Positions 1-6,092 are shown, numbered from the stretch's first letter. The stretch is DNA of 6,191 bases from Dehalococcoidales bacterium (GCA_028718465.1 JAQULX010000185.1:1-6191), one strand, 5' to 3'. Numbers and translations: made by a program. The notes: a model not told the origin generated them from the letters alone.

Positions 1-924
1 GCTTACGAGAAGGCCAAGAAAGAGGCCGCTGCTCAAAGGCAGGGCGTTATCAAACGCGGCGTAGGGATAGCGGGCTATTCTTTCGGGGTGGCTGAATGGG
101 GAGACAATGCCCAGGTATCTGTTGAAGTGGATAAGGACGGCGGTGTAACCATTTATGGAGCGGTGGCTGATCCGGGCGAAGGCAACGAGAGCATGCTGAA
201 GCAGATAGCCGCCACCATGCTGGAACTGCCTGTGAACAAAGTGCGTATATATACCCGCGATATGGATAAGACCACGCATACCGGCGCTGCGGGCGGGAGC
301 CGCATTACCTATATGTGCGGCGGAGCGCTGGTGAATGCCGTCGAACAGTTGCGAAAGGCACTGAAAGAAAGTGGAGCGGAGACACTGGAGGCATACCTGT
401 CGACCGGCAAGCCCACGCGCTTTGACGGCGTATTAACTATTCCGGGGAGCGGCAACCTCGATCCGAAGACCGGACAGGGCGCCGCCTACGATTCTGAGGC
501 ACATAATATCCAGATGGCCGAGGTCGAGGTCAACACCGAGACCGGCGAGGTCAGGGTCGTCAAGATGACCTCAGCGATTGACTGCGGCAACGTCATCCAC
601 CCACAGAACTTTGAAGGCCAGAATGAGGGTGGTATGGACCAGGGAGTCGGCTGGGCGCTGCGCGAAGAATATGTCCACGGCAAGACTAAGGACTGGATCT
701 CCTTTAAGTTTCCCACTGCCGAGAATGCCTTTGAGGTGGAGTACATCATACGCGAGACTCCGCGCCTGCGCGGGCCTCTGGGTATGACAGGAGTAGGTGA
801 GATGACTATGACTTCAACCGCTCCTGCGGTAATCAACGCCATCAAAGACGCCTGCGGCGTCTGGATTTATGATTTACCCGCTACGCCGGATAAAGTTAAA
901 GCGGCTTTAGCTTCCTCAAAATAG
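1..924 (+). CDS. Molybdopterin-binding (large) subunit of a xanthine dehydrogenase/aldehyde oxidoreductase-family enzyme, C-terminal part (5' end outside window)
   Basis: The reading frame is open from base 1, so only the last 307 residues are seen; a GTG at 88 lies inside the gene and is not its start. In known members this subunit binds the molybdenum cofactor and hydroxylates an aldehyde, N-heterocycle or aromatic thioester, passing electrons to [2Fe-2S] and FAD subunits. Family hallmarks are visible in order: a GGSRITY stretch (codons near 294-312), the strand AEVEVNTETGEVRVVK (about 517-564), DCGNVIHPQ, EGQNEGGMDQGVGWAL, and near the end GVGE, whose glutamate (799-801) aligns with the catalytic base. 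The tail VINAIKDACGVWIYDLPATP followed by a lysine-rich helix is typical of the family C-terminus, so the 3' end is intact. The substrate cannot be deduced. No [2Fe-2S] or FAD subunit gene follows, so these would be upstream if they are linked. A hairpin terminator follows 14 bases after the stop. Confidence 0.93.
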   Translation, partial: AYEKAKKEAAAQRQGVIKRGVGIAGYSFGVAEWGDNAQVSVEVDKDGGVTIYGAVADPGEGNESMLKQIAATMLELPVNKVRIYTRDMDKTTHTGAAGGSRITYMCGGALVNAVEQLRKALKESGAETLEAYLSTGKPTRFDGVLTIPGSGNLDPKTGQGAAYDSEAHNIQMAEVEVNTETGEVRVVKMTSAIDCGNVIHPQNFEGQNEGGMDQGVGWALREEYVHGKTKDWISFKFPTAENAFEVEYIIRETPRLRGPLGMTGVGEMTMTSTAPAVINAIKDACGVWIYDLPATPDKVKAALASSK

Positions 925-938
925 ACCGATCGTATATA

Positions 939-970
939 AAACAGCAGGCCTTGAACAGGGCCTGCTGTTT
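939..970 (+). terminator. Rho-independent-type terminator after the molybdenum hydroxylase gene
   Basis: A perfect 12-bp stem, AAACAGCAGGCC (939-950) with GGCCTGCTGTTT (959-970), encloses an 8-base loop. The 3' arm ends in TTT followed by CCTT, a short U-rich tail, and the 5' arm begins with AAA, so it could also act on the opposite strand. It separates the hydroxylase transcript from the small gene downstream, which therefore probably has its own promoter or depends on read-through. Confidence 0.85.
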
Positions 971-990
971 CCTTATCAGACGCAACTATG

Positions 991-1009
991 TATAATCCCT
1001 GATAGAAGG
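991..1009 (+). promoter_or_regulatory. Possible -10 box and ribosome-binding site ahead of the NifU-like gene
   Basis: A perfect TATAAT (991-996) lies just after the terminator, and AGAAGG (1004-1009) lies 11 bases before the ATG at 1021. No convincing -35 box is seen at the right spacing (968-973 reads TTTCCT), so the promoter call rests on the -10 alone. Transcription would begin around 1003, leaving a very short leader that barely includes the ribosome-binding site. The ribosome-binding site is the better supported of the two. Confidence 0.35.
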
Positions 1010-1020
1010 CAATCATCTGA

Positions 1021-1431
1021 ATGGACGAATTTGTTACAAAATATTACCGCAGGCTACTCAGAACCGGATTCGAGTATGCCGGTGAAATCGAAAACCATGA
1101 CATATTTTTAGATTCGGTAGGCGAAAGGATCCGTATTTGCGGCCACAATACGAATAACTTCATGCACATATTTATCAAACTCTCGGAATGGAAGATTGAC
1201 GATATCAAATACCTCTGTACCTGTGATCCTACGGCTAATGTGGCAATAGAAATATTCTGTAAACTGGTCAAGGGCAAGACACTGAAAGAAGCTGCCGCGA
1301 TCACCCCGGACTCATTTTCCCGCGATCTGGGAAGCACCGAGGAGGAATTCCTGAAAAGGGCCGAGGGGATTATTGAACTGTTTCATAAAGGCTTGCAGCA
1401 GTACTATGACAAGCAGGCAAATCCCGGGTAA
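1021..1431 (+). CDS. NifU N-terminal/IscU-like Fe-S scaffold-type protein lacking the third cysteine
   Basis: This is a 136-residue protein, close to the length of IscU-type scaffolds (about 125-150). The match is in the order of elements: an N-terminal helix with a YYRRLL stretch, C40-G41 where scaffolds have their first cluster cysteine (CGD), LCTC (C66, C68) near the second cysteine, then LVKGKTLKEAAAIT (82-95), which closely resembles the conserved KGK...EA segment after it, and a C-terminal AEG..ELFHKGLQQYY helix. Scaffolds assemble [2Fe-2S]/[4Fe-4S] clusters on three cysteines and hand them to apoproteins. Here the aspartate after CG is a histidine (H42) and no cysteine follows C80, so the third ligand is missing. 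It may be a specialised or non-scaffold relative. The AGAAGG at 1004-1009 supports the ATG. Position beside a molybdenum hydroxylase, whose small subunit carries Fe-S clusters, makes a maturation role possible. The family call is by eye and moderate; the alternative is an unassigned small protein. Confidence 0.6.
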   Translation: MDEFVTKYYRRLLRTGFEYAGEIENHDIFLDSVGERIRICGHNTNNFMHIFIKLSEWKIDDIKYLCTCDPTANVAIEIFCKLVKGKTLKEAAAITPDSFSRDLGSTEEEFLKRAEGIIELFHKGLQQYYDKQANPG

Positions 1432-1493
1432 AAAGCAAAGAACATGCCTGAGATAGAAAATCTAGTAACTGTATACTAACTGAGAGGGGGAGG

Positions 1494-1655
1494 ATGGTTT
1501 GGGCGGACGGGTCCGAGACCCGACCCTACACGCTGGGGTATACTGGCGGGGGCAAAGAACCGCCCCTAAACTTAATTATGGATATCCTGGCGGGGGCGGC
1601 TGTTTCAGGGAAAATGGATGTGACTGACTGCATGAAAAGTTTATTGATTAATTGA
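1494..1655 (+). CDS. Doubtful small ORF (53 codons), unrecognised product
   Basis: An ATG at 1494 opens a frame of 53 codons ending in TGA (1653-1655). A purine-rich GAGAGGGGGAGG runs right up to the ATG and could place a Shine-Dalgarno at about six bases. The predicted peptide begins MVWADGSETRPYTLGYTGGG and ends in DVTDCMKSLLIN, with a hydrophobic middle (NLIMDILAGAAV). I do not recognise it. Against it, the first two thirds coincide with a GC-rich inverted-repeat block, which lacks stop codons simply because of its composition. It could be a real small protein, a gene remnant or chance. Confidence 0.22.
   Translation: MVWADGSETRPYTLGYTGGGKEPPLNLIMDILAGAAVSGKMDVTDCMKSLLIN
1496..1599. repeat. 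GC-rich palindromic intergenic repeat element
   Basis: The block has three layers. The first is a perfect hairpin CGGGTC (1508-1513)/GACCCG (1517-1522) with a three-base loop. The second is an outer near-perfect pair, GTTTGGGCGG (1497-1506) with CCGCCCCTAAAC (1560-1571), two bases longer in one arm. The third is another complement of that middle arm, GGGGCGG (1593-1599) with CCGCCCC (1560-1566). In addition CTGGCGGGGGC occurs twice as a direct repeat (1543-1553 and 1587-1597), 44 bases apart. The arrangement resembles decayed REP/MITE-type palindromic elements found between genes. The similarity is structural only, and no second copy exists in this window. Confidence 0.5.
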
Positions 1656-1673
1656 TCCCAAAATGAATACAAT
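1644..1673 (+). promoter_or_regulatory. Candidate sigma-70-type promoter for the LysR gene
   Basis: TTGATT (1644-1649) and TACAAT (1668-1673) match four and five of six consensus bases and are separated by 18 bases. Transcription would start near 1680, giving a leader of about 170 bases before the ATG at 1849. A tandem ATTGATTA/ATTGATC repeat overlaps the -35 box and could be an operator half-site pair. The call rests on consensus matching alone. Confidence 0.4.
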
Positions 1674-1848
1674 AGTAAGGACGAGGTAGTTGATTTCCCT
1701 TCATATCACCGAAAACTGATGACCAGGGACTCTCTCCTGTCTCCGCTAAAGTTTGTTTCGCAGGCGATCCGATATGAGGATGCTACCCTGGCAGGAGGCA
1801 CTTTAGAGAAGTCTGTCCGTGATTGTTTAAATGGAGGACTGATACACA

Positions 1849-2760
1849 ATGGCGGCTTTTCCCAACCTGGACCCCAATAATCTGGTTATATTCTATATCG
1901 TAGTTACTGAGAAAAGTCTGACATCCGCCGCAGAGAAGCTGTTCCTTACTCAGCCGGCGGTCACTTACCGGTTGAAGTGCCTGGAAGAATACACCCGGGT
2001 TAAATTACTGGATATCAAGAAACATCAGGTGCGGCTTACTTCCTCCGGTGAAGAGGTATTTAAATACGCTCGCGAAATATATCAACAACTGGTAAGCGCT
2101 GACCGGTTCATTTCATCGATAAGAGAGTCCAATCTCAGGGTCGGCATAGCCGGCATCTACAGCACAATTGTGAGCCCGGTATTGAATACTATCTTTGAAG
2201 AGCGACAGTCCGGAGTCAAGCTGACCATCGAAAGCGGAAACGCTTTTGAGATGGTCCAGAATGTCATCGACTCCAATCTGGACCTGGCTATCGTCCCCCA
2301 GTTCAACTATGGATATGAAAACCTCACCCGTATCGAGGTCTCAGCCCCGATGAAGCTGATCTGTTTTACAGGAAGAGAACAGCCGATAAAGAAGCCGGTC
2401 CTGAGCTGGAAAGATTTCAATGATTACCCCTTCGTGGGCGGTTCCCAGACTTCGGTCATCCGCCGGATGGTGGAGGACCGGTTAAAAGGCGAAGGTATAG
2501 AAATACGGCCTCTGGCGGCGGAGGTAGCCAATGTCGAGTGGTGCATCGACCTGGTTGAACATGGCAAAGGCCTCACGTTTGCTTTTATGAATGATATCGA
2601 AAGGCAGATTAATGAAGGGCGGTTGAAAATAGTGCGCCTGGAAGATGATCTCTACCTGTCGGCAGAGGCCATAATGCCCAGCGGAATATTCATAAATCCG
2701 ATCATCGAACGGTTTATTACGATGGTGAAACAGGCTTTTAACAAGGCGGGCGGCAGTTAA
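1849..2760 (+). CDS. LysR-family transcriptional regulator
   Basis: The product is 303 residues, the normal length for the family. Residues about 10-70 form the winged helix-turn-helix, with the characteristic run SLTSAAEKLFLTQPAVTYRL (23-42) and a wing ending in RLTSSGEEV. A linker helix follows (about 70-95), and the two-lobed effector-binding domain starts at LRVGIAGIYST (96-106) and continues to the end, with the second-lobe EVANVEWCIDLVEHGKGLTF typical of the fold. Family members bind as tetramers to T-N11-A sites and respond to a small-molecule co-inducer. GGAGG at 1833-1837, 11 bases before the ATG, supports the start. The gene stands alone, downstream of a 417-bp gap and convergent with the flavoprotein/cytochrome operon; unlike classical members it is not divergent from an obvious target. 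Targets could be itself, the neighbouring operon or a distant locus; the effector is unknown. Confidence 0.93.
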   Translation: MAAFPNLDPNNLVIFYIVVTEKSLTSAAEKLFLTQPAVTYRLKCLEEYTRVKLLDIKKHQVRLTSSGEEVFKYAREIYQQLVSADRFISSIRESNLRVGIAGIYSTIVSPVLNTIFEERQSGVKLTIESGNAFEMVQNVIDSNLDLAIVPQFNYGYENLTRIEVSAPMKLICFTGREQPIKKPVLSWKDFNDYPFVGGSQTSVIRRMVEDRLKGEGIEIRPLAAEVANVEWCIDLVEHGKGLTFAFMNDIERQINEGRLKIVRLEDDLYLSAEAIMPSGIFINPIIERFITMVKQAFNKAGGS

Positions 2761-2770
2761 CTGCCGCCCG
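2747..2770. terminator. Perfect 24-bp palindrome, probable bidirectional terminator
   Basis: CGGGCGGCAGTT (2747-2758) is followed immediately by its exact reverse complement (2759-2770). As RNA it would form a very GC-rich 10-bp stem with a TTAA loop on either strand. It overlaps the last codons and the TAA stop of the LysR gene and ends six bases before the end of the convergent cytochrome b gene. No run of four or more Ts follows on the + side (TCCGGATT), and the minus side reads CCTTGTT, so termination may be inefficient or factor-assisted. Confidence 0.65.
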
Positions 2771-2776
2771 TCCGGA

Positions 2777-3928
2777 TTACTCTTTCGATTCCTCGACTTT
2801 TTCCATCAATTCATCATATTCGCGGCGGAACCACTGCCTGTATTTGTTCTTCAACATCTTGCCGGTAAACATGACGGTATTGACCGGGAATGTGGTAGTC
2901 GCCAGGTGCCCGTAATACATATGGACGATGATAATAAAACTGATAGCCAGGACTGCCTCATCCCGGTGAGCTGCGGCAGCTACTGCGATAGCCCAGCCGG
3001 GCCAGTACTGGCTGAAGAAAGCCGGCACCATCATGATAAAGCCGGTTATCATCATTACCGGCATGCCCCAGAAAATGGCCCAGTAATCGATCTTCTGACC
3101 GTACTGGAAACGCTCATATTCAGGTTCATGCTTGTAAAAGCCGAAGATCCAAAGGAAGGTATGCAGCATGTCCTTGAGGTCTTTCATGTTGGGGACCATG
3201 GCCGTGGGCAGTTTACGTTTTACCACGATGCCGTGAATGACATAGATAATGTGGTAAATGCAGACGGCAATCATACCGAAGGCGGCAGCATCATGCACTA
3301 GCCGCAGCAGATCAGGTCCGCCGAAGAGATTGGTGAAGAAGGCAAAGGTTGGCCAATCGGGGAAACCACGCAGAACACCGGTTACGGCCAGGATGATGAA
3401 GGTTATAAACAGGCCGTAGTGCTGAATGCGTTGATGAACGTCGAAACGTTTAATGTATTCTCCTTCAACCCTGTCCGCAGTGATATTGGGATTTCTCGGA
3501 GAACGGTCTAACAACTCCAGGAGCTCGAATCTTGAATCATTATCCGGCTCAGCAGGTTCGGGGCGGTTCCTGTTAATGAACCGGCGAATTACTTCCAGGA
3601 TAATAATAACGGTTACAGGAATCATCACTCCGGCTGTCAGTGCGAAGAAGAACCAGCGTGTAATAAGAACCGCAATATGGGAAAGATCGCTGCTGGGGAC
3701 AAAGTTGTAATAAGCCGCTTCGGGGAAGATATGGAACGGTTGGATAGGCAGAATATGCAACAGCGCCAGTACCAGGATTACTACCTCTACCAGAATGATG
3801 CCCACGACGAGTGGAAAGTAATATCCGGGCAAGCGTTTATCAGCGGGGCCTGGCCTTAAATGCGCCCCTGTACTATTTCGGCCTTTTGAATATTCCATAC
3901 CGGCTGCTCTATTCCCTTCTTTTGCCAA
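2777..3928 (-). CDS. Cytochrome b membrane subunit, formate dehydrogenase/hydrogenase gamma-subunit type
   Basis: This 383-residue integral membrane protein has six predicted helices at about 37-60, 86-115, 170-187, 210-232, 281-304 and 320-340. The last four match the cytochrome b core of formate dehydrogenase gamma subunits, which carries two b haems and passes electrons between a peripheral enzyme and quinone. Signature stretches are RFDVHQRIQHYGLF (161-174), LVHDAAAFGMIAVCIYHIIY (210-229), KIDYWAIFWGMPVMMITG (279-296), and HRDEAVLAISFIIIVHMYYG (321-340), ending in FPVNTVMFTGKM. Candidate haem histidines are H165/H170, H212, H226/H232, H321, H336 and H341. The N-terminal 120 residues add two helices and a charged, proline-rich linker not present in the short E. 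coli-type subunit. The frame starts at TTG, backed by an AAGGGGAGG seven bases upstream; an ATG ten codons later has a weaker site. It lies 24 bp behind the flavoprotein gene, implying one transcript and a shared redox task. Confidence 0.88.
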   Translation of the reverse strand: MAKEGNRAAGMEYSKGRNSTGAHLRPGPADKRLPGYYFPLVVGIILVEVVILVLALLHILPIQPFHIFPEAAYYNFVPSSDLSHIAVLITRWFFFALTAGVMIPVTVIIILEVIRRFINRNRPEPAEPDNDSRFELLELLDRSPRNPNITADRVEGEYIKRFDVHQRIQHYGLFITFIILAVTGVLRGFPDWPTFAFFTNLFGGPDLLRLVHDAAAFGMIAVCIYHIIYVIHGIVVKRKLPTAMVPNMKDLKDMLHTFLWIFGFYKHEPEYERFQYGQKIDYWAIFWGMPVMMITGFIMMVPAFFSQYWPGWAIAVAAAAHRDEAVLAISFIIIVHMYYGHLATTTFPVNTVMFTGKMLKNKYRQWFRREYDELMEKVEESKE

Positions 3929-3935
3929 CTGGATG

Positions 3936-3944
3936 CCTCCCCTT
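3936..3944 (-). promoter_or_regulatory. Ribosome-binding site fixing the TTG start of the cytochrome b gene
   Basis: On the minus strand AAGGGGAGG (3944 down to 3936) lies seven bases before TTG (3928-3926) in the short gap after the flavoprotein stop. The strength and spacing favour TTG over the in-frame ATG at codon 11. Confidence 0.7.
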
Positions 3945-3952
3945 CCTGCCTC

Positions 3953-6043
3953 TTATACCTCATGCCCTGCTTTCGCCCCGGCGTAGATGGCGTCTACCAT
4001 AATATCGGGTTCCGGTTTAAAACAGCTACCGACGGTATAAATTTCAGGAACGATGTCTTTCAACTTCTCGACCATGTCCAGGTTCTGCTTTAAGAGTGTG
4101 GAAGGCAGTACCGTATCAGCCACGATGGTTTTGGTTTCACCCTCTTTGGTGGTAATAACCAGGCCATCATCCGTGACTCTGACGAATTTGGCGCCGGCAT
4201 AGAGGACCACACCCTTTCTCTTGAACCAGGGCATCAGGAACTCTCTGTCATCGACTGTCATGCCCTCAGCCCAAACTTCGCCGGGATTGACGATAGTCAC
4301 CTTGCGGCCGCGCTTGGTCAGGAATTCTCCCAGTTCGCAGGCGTGATGTTCTCCACCCATGATAACCACTTTCTTCCCGATAGGCATGGAGAACGGGACA
4401 TATTTGCTGCCCCAGGCAGCCAGCTTGGGTCCGACCATGTATAACAGGGCATCCAGTTTAGTCAGAATCATGACATTGCGTTTATTGATGCCGGGGATTT
4501 CCGGGATTTTCACAATACCACCGGTAGCCACGATAACCGCATCCGGTTTTTCCTGTTTGACAAGTTCAGGCGTGACCATGGTCTTCAATTTTAAATTCAC
4601 TCCGGCTTTCTGCATCTGGAGCTTGTACCAGCGAATACAATCCAGAATGACATCCACCTCCAGGTCTTTGACCAGAGCGGCGATGGGCAGCAGACCGCCC
4701 AGCTTGGAATGTTTGTCATACAGAGTAACATCATGCCCTCTCAGGGCAGAGCTCAAGGCTGCCTGCATACCGCCGGGGCCTCCGCCGATGACCATAACTT
4801 TCTTTTTCCTGGCAGCCGGCTGGTTGGCTAATACCGCTTCGCGTCCGCAATGAGGATTCACACGGCATTCCAGAGGCCTATTCTTGTTACGCACATCCAT
4901 ACAGTAAACGCAGCCCTGGCAGGGGCGGACATCTTCCACGTGGCCGGAAAATACCTTGTTAGGCAGATCGTGGTCGGCCAGCAGACGCCGCACCATCGGG
5001 ATGAAGTCCATGCGGCCTTCTCTGAGGAATCTCTCTCCCAGGTCCCAATTCAAACGTCCGGCTGCCCAGACGGGCACCTTCACTCCGCCCTTTTTAACCG
5101 CCATGGTAAGGGTGGAAGTGGCGCCATGGCCTTTGCGGCTCCAATCCAGATCTTTGAGCATGTCGAACACCAGTTGATTCGGTTCAGGATAGAACAGCCG
5201 GTCGGGCTGCAGCAGGCCTTCGCGGTGCCCGTAGATATGTGCGCGGCACTGGATTGCATCGGCGCCGGCTTTCTCCATTTCCAGGGCCAGCGCAACGCCT
5301 TCCTCCATCGTGGTCGCTTTGGGATGATTATATTCACGGATATTTATCAGACAGGTCACTGTGAAGTCCGGGCTGGTGCGCCTCTTGGTTTCCCTGATGA
5401 CCTCGGCCATAAACCTCGCCCGGTTTTCGAAAGACTGGGGCCCGTATTCATCTTCTCTTTTGTTCCAGATCCTGGACAGGAAGGTGTTGATCTGATGGCA
5501 GGTACCGCCGTTGATTTCCACGCCGTCGAAACCGGCTTTCCATGCCCGCACACCGGCCTCTACCCAGATATCAATCATTTCTTTTATTTCGTCATGAGTC
5601 ATGGCGCGCGGCACGGCGAAGTCCGGTCCGGGCAGTTCCTCCTGAGTTAAAGCGGAGGCGGCTTTGGTATCCCGTTTGGGCAGCAAACCGGTAGGATTCC
5701 AGGGGCCGGCATGCTGGAACTGGACCATGATGGGGCAGCCGTGCTTGTGGACAACTTCGGCCAGTTTGGTATAGCTGGGGATCTTGTCATCATTGTCGAG
5801 GCGGAACTGGGCTTCTACATGCTGACAGGCCAGGGGGAATTCAACGCCGCAAGACTCAACGATGATCATGCCTACGCCGCCTTTGGCGAGGGCTTCATAA
5901 TAGGCCAGGGCCCTATCGCCCACATAACCCGTCTCATGCTCAATATAAGATGTGCCGTTAGCGGTCTTGATAATACGGTTTTTGGTTTTGATGCGGCCTA
6001 TCTGGCCCGGTGACATCAATTTTTCAAATCTGCCTGCGCTCAT
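3953..6043 (-). CDS. Old-yellow-enzyme/2,4-dienoyl-CoA-reductase-type FMN, [4Fe-4S], FAD oxidoreductase
   Basis: The 696-residue product has the FadH/trimethylamine-dehydrogenase architecture and length. Residues 1-365 form the FMN-binding TIM barrel (VQFQHAG 107-113, GFDGVEINGG 171-180, NKREDEYG 194-201, WAAGR 326-330, LLADHDLPNKV 354-364). A [4Fe-4S] motif follows, C375-x2-C378-x2-C381-x11-C393, leading into RVNP. The FAD domain starts at VMVIGGGPGG (416-425) with D443 at the end of the second strand. Relatives reduce or oxidise activated C=C bonds of enoyl-CoA, aromatic-CoA or steroid substrates, or demethylate amines. Two departures are notable. H183 aligns with the catalytic tyrosine of FadH. 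In the second nucleotide-binding fold the motif reads GGEHHA (563-568), losing two of three glycines, as if NAD(P)H binding were weakened. AGGAGG (6052-6057) eight bases before the ATG fixes the start. The next gene is a cytochrome b, a possible electron partner. The substrate is unknown. Confidence 0.9.
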   Translation of the reverse strand: MSAGRFEKLMSPGQIGRIKTKNRIIKTANGTSYIEHETGYVGDRALAYYEALAKGGVGMIIVESCGVEFPLACQHVEAQFRLDNDDKIPSYTKLAEVVHKHGCPIMVQFQHAGPWNPTGLLPKRDTKAASALTQEELPGPDFAVPRAMTHDEIKEMIDIWVEAGVRAWKAGFDGVEINGGTCHQINTFLSRIWNKREDEYGPQSFENRARFMAEVIRETKRRTSPDFTVTCLINIREYNHPKATTMEEGVALALEMEKAGADAIQCRAHIYGHREGLLQPDRLFYPEPNQLVFDMLKDLDWSRKGHGATSTLTMAVKKGGVKVPVWAAGRLNWDLGERFLREGRMDFIPMVRRLLADHDLPNKVFSGHVEDVRPCQGCVYCMDVRNKNRPLECRVNPHCGREAVLANQPAARKKKVMVIGGGPGGMQAALSSALRGHDVTLYDKHSKLGGLLPIAALVKDLEVDVILDCIRWYKLQMQKAGVNLKLKTMVTPELVKQEKPDAVIVATGGIVKIPEIPGINKRNVMILTKLDALLYMVGPKLAAWGSKYVPFSMPIGKKVVIMGGEHHACELGEFLTKRGRKVTIVNPGEVWAEGMTVDDREFLMPWFKRKGVVLYAGAKFVRVTDDGLVITTKEGETKTIVADTVLPSTLLKQNLDMVEKLKDIVPEIYTVGSCFKPEPDIMVDAIYAGAKAGHEV

Positions 6044-6051
6044 TGACTTTG

Positions 6052-6057
6052 CCTCCT
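6052..6057 (-). promoter_or_regulatory. Strong ribosome-binding site of the flavoprotein gene
   Basis: A perfect AGGAGG on the minus strand sits eight bases upstream of the ATG at 6043-6041. It confirms the start and suggests efficient translation. Confidence 0.85.
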
Positions 6058-6092
6058 GTATATTTATAAACGGGAATCATTTATTCAAGACT

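Larger units (their letters stand above)
1432..1848. other. 417-bp intergenic region with GC-rich inverted repeats and lysR leader
   Basis: No confident gene is present. The first 50 bases are AT-rich and contain a small dyad, TAGTA (1463-1467) with TACTA (1474-1478). A GC-rich block of inverted and direct repeats spans about 1496-1599, crossed by a doubtful 53-codon frame. A candidate promoter sits at 1644-1673. The remaining 170 bases form a probable leader for the LysR gene and contain a distant CCAGGG (1723-1728)/CCCTGG (1786-1791) complement and an AGGAGG (1793-1798) with no start codon at proper spacing. No terminator with a U-run is seen directly after the NifU-like gene. Confidence 0.6.

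Noticed and set aside
486..845. 119-codon minus-strand frame inside the molybdenum hydroxylase gene
   Set aside because: It is antisense to conserved family motifs, and its low-complexity Ser/Thr/Pro-rich translation is typical of shadow frames.
88..924. GTG at 88 as a start for a short hydroxylase protein
   Set aside because: The frame is open and family-like upstream to base 1, and there is no ribosome-binding site before 88. The gene is simply cut by the window edge.
1444..1479. 11-codon ORF just after the NifU-like gene
   Set aside because: It has no ribosome-binding site, is very short, and lacks any protein-like feature.
1432..1848. CRISPR array, tRNA or insertion sequence in the long intergenic region
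   Set aside because: There are no regularly spaced repeats, no cloverleaf and no transposase fragment; the repeats present are only short palindromes and one 11-bp direct repeat.
4850..5650. 266-codon open frame on the + strand
   Set aside because: It lies wholly antisense to the flavoprotein gene, whose motifs are unmistakable. The + frame has no recognisable domain and no ribosome-binding site, and its openness follows from the codon bias of the real gene.
5711..6013. 100-codon + strand frame opposite the start of the flavoprotein gene
   Set aside because: It is antisense to the conserved FMN-barrel N-terminus and has no independent start signal or domain.
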